Positions 6,498 to 10,301 of a stretch of 10,301 nucleotides of DNA are shown here, piece by piece. The position numbers and the translations under genes were made by a program. The notes under the pieces are model-generated. The model did not search any database. It worked only from the letters and a program-made list of their open reading frames with translations, and was not told where the DNA came from. The DNA comes from an uncultured Collinsella sp. (GTDB lineage: Bacteria; Actinomycetota; Coriobacteriia; Coriobacteriales; Coriobacteriaceae), in NCBI GenBank assembly GCA_902492825.1, contig CABUMZ010000068.1:1-10301 (forward strand), read 5' to 3'. The number at the start of each line of letters is the position of its first letter. Positions within the stretch are counted from its first letter, which is position 1.

Positions 6498-7193
6498 ATG
6501 GACGAGAAGAACGAAGAGCTCGTGGATGCGCAGATCGTCGAGGAGGACAGCCGCGTGTATGGGCACGCCGAGGGCGAGCCTGGTGGCGAGGTCGCTGACG
6601 AGCCGGCGCTGGTGCTGGGCGACGACGACCCGCACGATGCCGAGCTGCACGAGAAGATTCTTTCGGAGGAGTGCGCCTGGAAGGGCAAGATCCTCGACGT
6701 CCACCGTCTTGAGGTTGAGCTGCCCAACGGTCACCGCAGCGCCCGCGATATCGTTCGCCATCCGGGTGCGGCGGCCGTTGTGGCGCTGACCGAGAGCGGC
6801 AAGATCGTACTGGTGCGTCAGTACCGCACTGCCATCGACCGCGTGACGGTCGAGATTCCCGCCGGCAAGCTCGATCCAGGCGAGGACCCGCTCGATTGCG
6901 CCAAACGCGAACTGCATGAGGAGACGGGCTTTAGGGCCGGTCGTATTCGCTTTTTGACGTCGATTGTCACGTCCTGCGGTTTTTGCGATGAGATCATCCA
7001 CATCTACTTGGCTACCAAGCTCGAGTTTGATGCGCCCAACCCCGATGATGACGAGTTTGTCAACGTGGACCTGGTGCCGCTGCACGAGCTGATCGACGCC
7101 GTACTCGACGGCAAGATCGAAGACGCCAAGACCGTCGTAGGCGCCTTGGCCTGCGACAGCATCGCGCACCGCCTTGGGGGCACGGAGCTCTAG
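6498..7193 (+). CDS. NUDIX hydrolase, ADP-ribose pyrophosphatase-like, with acidic N-terminal extension
   Basis: The family hydrolyses nucleoside diphosphates linked to another group; this subgroup typically splits ADP-ribose to AMP and ribose 5-phosphate. The full Nudix box runs from Gly123 to Phe145 (G-x5-E129-x7-R137-E-L-x-E141-E142-x-G144). The surroundings WKGKILDVHRLEVELPNG, VRQYR and VEIPAGKLDPGE are typical of ADP-ribose pyrophosphatases. Residues 1 to about 55 are a strongly acidic, low-complexity extension not needed for the fold. Position 160, where ADP-ribose pyrophosphatases usually have Pro 15 residues after the box, is Cys (TSCGFCDE). The ATG at 6498 is preferred over that at 6489 because AGAGG (6483-6487) is correctly spaced only for it. 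It follows purD by 21 bp and is probably co-transcribed. The exact substrate is uncertain. Confidence 0.85.
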   Translation: MDEKNEELVDAQIVEEDSRVYGHAEGEPGGEVADEPALVLGDDDPHDAELHEKILSEECAWKGKILDVHRLEVELPNGHRSARDIVRHPGAAAVVALTESGKIVLVRQYRTAIDRVTVEIPAGKLDPGEDPLDCAKRELHEETGFRAGRIRFLTSIVTSCGFCDEIIHIYLATKLEFDAPNPDDDEFVNVDLVPLHELIDAVLDGKIEDAKTVVGALACDSIAHRLGGTEL

Positions 7194-7221
7194 GTTACGC
7201 GGTTTTACCAAACCGCGTAAC
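7194..7221 (+). repeat. Perfect 12-bp hairpin directly after the NUDIX stop codon
   Basis: GTTACGCGGTTT (7194-7205) pairs perfectly with AAACCGCGTAAC (7210-7221) around a TACC loop. It starts at the first base after the TAG stop. No T-run follows on either strand, so it is not a classical intrinsic terminator. It could protect the 3' end of the purD-NUDIX mRNA or be a dyad for a DNA-binding protein; neither can be decided from the sequence. Confidence 0.75.
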
Positions 7222-7240
7222 GAGTCGACGCTGCAAACGC

Positions 7241-7326
7241 CCCTAAGCGGCAATCTGCCTTTCAATCGTCGCTCGCGTACCGAAGTACGCGTCGCTCCTC
7301 TTTCAAGGCACCTTGCTCGCTTAGGG
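7241..7326. repeat. Long imperfect palindrome, possible small mobile or REP-like intergenic repeat
   Basis: The outer arms CCCTAAGCG (7241-7249) and CGCTTAGGG (7318-7326) are exact inverted copies. TGCCTT (7257-7262) and AAGGCA (7305-7310) pair inside them. The centre is a perfect CGCGTAC (7274-7280) / GTACGCG (7285-7291) with a CGAA loop. Weaker pairing continues outward to about 7227 and 7340. The whole would fold into one long hairpin. Such elements are often dispersed through genomes, but only one copy is in this window, so that is a hypothesis. The remaining 7341-7440 carries no gene and only the ABC transporter leader. Confidence 0.65.
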
Positions 7327-7440
7327 ACGTTTTCGCTGACGTTGCTAGAACATCGGCGTTATGTTTGTTGGGACGCTTTGTTTTCAGCCCGACCGGCTCA
7401 ACCGGATTTATCACGCTATTTATTTCTCTTCGAGGACTGC

Positions 7441-9213
7441 ATGTTTAAGAGGTTTCTTTCTTACTACGAGCCCCAGATGGGGCTTTTTGTTGCTGATACT
7501 GTTTGTGCTCTGGTGCTTGCCGCCATTGACCTTGCTTTTCCTATTATTCTGCGCAATTTGACCGGTGGGCTGTTTACTCAGGGTCAGGCTGCCATTATGC
7601 AGGCGCTCGGCATGATCGCGGTGGGCTTGGTACTGATGTATGCCGTCCGCTGCGCCTGCCGCTACTTTGTGAGCTATTGGGGTCACGTGATGGGCGCGCG
7701 CATGGAGTCCAAGATGCGCGAGGACCTGTTTGACCAGTATGAGCGCTTTAGCTTTGCGTACTTCGACCGCAACAGCTCGGGCGACATGATGAGCCGCGTG
7801 GTCAACGACCTGTTCGATATCTGCGAGGCGGCGCATCACGTGCCCGAGTGGATCATCATCTGCGGCATCGAGATTATCGGCTCGTTTGTGATCCTCTTTA
7901 CCATCGCTCCGGTGCTGGCGCTTGCCATGGCCGTGGTGACGGCGGCGTTTGCGGTCGTCATGTTTTGGCAGAACATGCGCATGCGCGAGGTCTTTAGCGA
8001 CAACCGCAAAAAAATCAGCGGCATCAATGCACAGCTGCAGGATTCTCTGGCGGGCATGCGCGTGGTCAAGAGCTTTGCCAACGAGGAGACCGAGCGTGCC
8101 AAGTTCCGTGCCTCTAACGACCGCTACCTTTTGTCCAAGGAGAACATGTATCACGCCATGGGCGTCTATACCGCGACGTATGGCCTGCTCTCGGGTGTGC
8201 TCTATGTGATCGTAGTGCTGCTGGGCGGATGGCTGGTCGCCCAGGGACAGCTACAGGCGGTCGATATGGCGACCTTCGCACTCTATATTTCGCTGTTCTG
8301 CACGCCGCTTGAGACGCTCGTCAATTCGGCCGAAACGTATCAGAAGGCTATCGCCGGCTTTAAGCGTATGGACGAGGTGCTCTCGACCGCGCCGGATATC
8401 CAGGACAAGCCGGGCGCCACGGATCTGCAGGTGACTGCCGGCGCCGTGGAGTATCACGACGTGTGCTTTAACTACGAGGACGTTGAGCTGGGCGAGGGCG
8501 ATGCCGACGAGCGTCCCGTTATCGACCATATGGATCTGTCCATCAAGCCCGGGCAGACCATCGCTTTGGTTGGCCCTTCGGGCGGTGGCAAGTCCACGAC
8601 CTGTTCGCTGTTGCCGCGCTTTTATGACGTGGCTGCCGGATCCATTAGCATCGACGGCCAGGACGTGCGTGATGTGACGCAGCAGAGCCTGCGTCGCGCC
8701 ATCGGCCTGGTGCAGCAGGATGTCTATCTGTTTGACGGTACGATTGGCGAGAACATCGCCTACGGCAAGCCGGGCGCTACGGCGGAAGAGATCGCCGAGG
8801 CGGCCCGTCGCGCCAACATCGATGCCTTTATCGAGTCGCTTCCACAGGGCTATGACACGGTCGTGGGCGAGCGCGGCAGCCGTCTTTCGGGCGGACAGAA
8901 GCAGCGCGTTGCCATCGCGCGCGTGTTTCTCAAGAACCCCAAGATCCTGATTTTGGACGAGGCGACGAGTGCTTTGGATAACGAGAGCGAGGAGGCGGTG
9001 CAGGCGTCGCTCGAAGAGCTGGCACGCGGCCGCACCACGATTATCATCGCCCACCGCCTTTCTACCATTAAGCATGCCGATGAGATTGCGACCGTTGAGC
9101 ATGGTCGCGTTGTGGAGCGTGGCACGCACGAGGAGCTTCTCGCCCGTGGCGGCACCTATGCCCGTTACTATCGAATGCAGTTCGAAGGTGCGCGTGCGCA
9201 CGAGCTCGACTGA
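7441..9213 (+). CDS. ABC exporter half-transporter (fused membrane and ATPase domains)
   Basis: This is a type IV (exporter-type) ABC protein that should work as a dimer in the cytoplasmic membrane and pump a substrate out using ATP. The 590-residue length is typical. Residues 1 to about 310 hold about six hydrophobic segments (near 15-37, 54-75, 135-154, 155-175, 243-265, 275-293). The ATPase domain has Walker A GPSGGGKST (378-386), Q-loop Gln426, signature LSGGQ (482-486), Walker B ILILDE with catalytic Glu507, D-loop SALD and H-loop His538, so it looks fully active. The ATG at 7441 is chosen for GAGGA (7432-7436). The open frame reaches back to 7174, but that part crosses the palindromes. 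The leader and first 40 or so codons are T-rich compared with the neighbouring genes. The substrate cannot be predicted; a drug, lipid or peptide is possible. Confidence 0.93.
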   Translation: MFKRFLSYYEPQMGLFVADTVCALVLAAIDLAFPIILRNLTGGLFTQGQAAIMQALGMIAVGLVLMYAVRCACRYFVSYWGHVMGARMESKMREDLFDQYERFSFAYFDRNSSGDMMSRVVNDLFDICEAAHHVPEWIIICGIEIIGSFVILFTIAPVLALAMAVVTAAFAVVMFWQNMRMREVFSDNRKKISGINAQLQDSLAGMRVVKSFANEETERAKFRASNDRYLLSKENMYHAMGVYTATYGLLSGVLYVIVVLLGGWLVAQGQLQAVDMATFALYISLFCTPLETLVNSAETYQKAIAGFKRMDEVLSTAPDIQDKPGATDLQVTAGAVEYHDVCFNYEDVELGEGDADERPVIDHMDLSIKPGQTIALVGPSGGGKSTTCSLLPRFYDVAAGSISIDGQDVRDVTQQSLRRAIGLVQQDVYLFDGTIGENIAYGKPGATAEEIAEAARRANIDAFIESLPQGYDTVVGERGSRLSGGQKQRVAIARVFLKNPKILILDEATSALDNESEEAVQASLEELARGRTTIIIAHRLSTIKHADEIATVEHGRVVERGTHEELLARGGTYARYYRMQFEGARAHELD

Positions 9214-9232
9214 TTGATATGACAGGAAGTTT

Positions 9233-10195
9233 ATGGCTGACAAGAACCCTTTGACTCCGGAAGAAGTGACGGAGTTATTCTCCGAAATCGATGCATCCGG
9301 CGTCTTGGATCCGACGCTTGCCAAAAAGCGAACTGAGCGCATGCGTGAGAAGGAGGCCGCGGCCAAGCGCGGTGACAAAGCGGCGCTAGCGCAGCTGCGC
9401 AGCGAGGACCGCGCGAGCCAGGCAAAACATATCGACCCGCTGTCCGAGGACGATCCTTCGGGCTCGCAGGTGAGCCATACCATTACGAAGACCGCGATGG
9501 CCGTGGTCATCGGTATTTTGGTGCTGATCGTGGGCATGCAGATCGGCTACGGCGTGATGCGCCGTCTGAATACCGCCAACCTGTCCGAGAGCGTTTCGGT
9601 CGATACCGTTTCGACCGCGCTCAAGGGTGGACTTGAATGGGGCAACGGCTTTACGCAGTTCCCGCTCGACTTTACCGTCGATGAAGCCGATGAACGCACG
9701 GGCACGGTCGAGGTGACGGTGTTGGACACATCGTCTGCCAACGAGCTCGAGCTGCTGTCCAACGGGCAGATTCAGGCCGCGGCGCTTGCGACCAACGCGT
9801 TGCTCAACGATAAGATCGACCGCGTGGTGTATAACGTTCACGCCTGTATCGACGAGGATAGCAACATTCAGCACGATTCCTTCTTTGGCATGTTCCCCGC
9901 GCGCGGCCACCAGAGCGCCATTTTGACGTTCGTGTGGACCAAGAGCTCATCCAACGCCACGAGTATCGACTGGAAGATGCGCATCGTGAGTATGGATGAC
10001 ACCATCGCCGAGCGCATTCAGAAGCAGGTGAACTCGGTGTCGTCGTTGATTGAGGACCCGGTGGTGAGCCAGACCAAGATTGACGAGGAAAAGGCCGAAC
10101 GTGACCTGGAGCATCGTCTGCATGGCCGCGAGATTTTCCGCGGCGGCAAGCCCGATCGCACACCGTCCGAACTGCTGGAGCAGGACAAGAAATAA
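9233..10195 (+). CDS. Single-pass membrane protein of unknown function
   Basis: I do not recognise the family. The 320-residue product starts MADKNPLTPEEVTELFSEID. It has a charged, probably cytoplasmic N-terminal part (1-85), helical and rich in Lys, Glu, Arg and Ala around 28-65. One clear transmembrane segment follows (about 88-107, AMAVVIGILVLIVGMQIGYG), preceded by no signal-peptide cleavage site. The remaining 210 residues look like a folded, largely beta domain (132-255) and a charged helical tail (256-320), probably outside the membrane. It contains a single cysteine, Cys205. AGGAA (9224-9228) precedes the ATG. It begins 19 bp after the ABC exporter and ends before a terminator, so the two form a transcription unit. 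It might be an accessory to that exporter, but only proximity supports this. Confidence 0.85.
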   Translation: MADKNPLTPEEVTELFSEIDASGVLDPTLAKKRTERMREKEAAAKRGDKAALAQLRSEDRASQAKHIDPLSEDDPSGSQVSHTITKTAMAVVIGILVLIVGMQIGYGVMRRLNTANLSESVSVDTVSTALKGGLEWGNGFTQFPLDFTVDEADERTGTVEVTVLDTSSANELELLSNGQIQAAALATNALLNDKIDRVVYNVHACIDEDSNIQHDSFFGMFPARGHQSAILTFVWTKSSSNATSIDWKMRIVSMDDTIAERIQKQVNSVSSLIEDPVVSQTKIDEEKAERDLEHRLHGREIFRGGKPDRTPSELLEQDKK

Positions 10196-10204
10196 TAAGA
10201 CGTC

Positions 10205-10245
10205 ATCATCCCGCGTGAGCCACAAGCCTCGCGGGATGATTTTTT
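10205..10245 (+). terminator. Intrinsic terminator after the membrane-protein gene
   Basis: ATCATCCCGCG (10205-10215) pairs perfectly over 11 bp with CGCGGGATGAT (10230-10240) around a 14-nt loop. Six T residues end it (10240-10245). The element end begins only two bases later, at 10248. Confidence 0.93.
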
Positions 10246-10247
10246 AA

Positions 10248-10272
10248 GGCTCTGTTAGACCAGGATTGACAT
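10248..10272 (+). repeat. 25-bp terminal inverted repeat, right copy
   Basis: This is an exact inverted copy of 31-55. It contains TTGACA (10266-10271), a perfect -35 hexamer pointing into the element to the right, which could drive a transposase gene; no good -10 is visible before the window ends. Confidence 0.9.
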
Positions 10273-10301
10273 GCCGACCTGCCGGCTAACTCGCCGTCTC
10301 C
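10248..10301. mobile_element. End of an insertion-sequence-like element, body off-window to the right
   Basis: The tip GGCTCT starts at 10248 and the element runs rightward out of the window. Beyond the shared 25 bp its sequence (10273-10301) differs from the left element end, so the two window ends probably show opposite ends of the same type of element. That would place the two copies in the same orientation. The 8 bases just outside (10240-10247, TTTTTTAA) differ from those at the left (56-63), so the two ends are not the flanks of one simple insertion. Confidence 0.6.

Noticed and set aside
5256..7265. 669-codon open frame on the minus strand
   Set aside because: It is antisense to purD and the NUDIX gene, with His/Ala/Leu/Val-rich sequence typical of reverse-strand reading of GC-rich genes, and no ribosome-binding site or motif.
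8251..9537. 428-codon open frame on the minus strand
   Set aside because: It is antisense to the ATPase half of the ABC exporter and the start of the next gene, and has no domain.
1..10301. Circular molecule carrying one copy of the element
   Set aside because: The content is chromosomal housekeeping, and the bases flanking the two element ends (AAAATCTT and TTTTTTAA) do not match as a target duplication of one insertion would.
1..10301. CRISPR array, tRNA or rRNA genes, toxin-antitoxin or phage defence genes
   Set aside because: I saw no spaced direct repeats, tRNA cloverleaf, rRNA sequence or recognisable defence protein on either strand.

Overview
The window reads as a piece of bacterial chromosome from a high-GC Gram-positive lineage. 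The best guess is a Coriobacteriia member such as Collinsella. That guess rests on codon use rich in GAG/GCC/CGC, strong AGGAGG-type ribosome-binding sites, gene order and the style of the proteins. No rRNA or other decisive marker is present, so the assignment is an inference. All genes lie on the + strand.

Layout. Bases 1-55 and 10248-10301 are the two ends of a repeated element, probably an insertion sequence, whose body lies outside the window on both sides. They share a perfect 25-bp inverted repeat (31-55 and 10248-10272). After a non-coding stretch (56-268) comes a promoter and a leader hairpin. These are followed by the classic replication/ribosome operon rpsF (S6) - ssb - rpsR (S18) - rplI (L9), which ends at a strong intrinsic terminator (2090-2128). 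dnaB (replicative helicase) follows with its own extended -10 promoter. purA (adenylosuccinate synthetase) has a promoter that overlaps the dnaB stop codon. A hairpin separates purA from purD (GAR synthetase, TTG start). Close behind purD is a NUDIX hydrolase of the ADP-ribose pyrophosphatase type. A 247-bp intergenic region (7194-7440) holds a perfect 12-bp hairpin and an imperfect palindrome of more than 85 nt. Then come an ABC exporter half-transporter and a single-pass membrane protein of unknown function, closed by an intrinsic terminator that runs directly into the right-hand element end.

How the genes work together. S6, S18 and L9 are ribosomal proteins. SSB and DnaB act at the replication fork. 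PurA and PurD are steps of purine synthesis. The NUDIX enzyme probably cleaves ADP-ribose-like nucleotides. The ABC exporter and the membrane protein are 19 bp apart and probably co-transcribed, so they may act together at the envelope; their substrate and role are unknown.

I do not see a defence system, CRISPR array, phage or other new multi-gene system. The content is mostly housekeeping. The points worth a second look are the matching element ends that bracket an essential gene block, the palindromic intergenic element, the ssb-rpsR hairpin, the repeat-built acidic tail of L9, the altered NUDIX specificity position and the unknown membrane protein.
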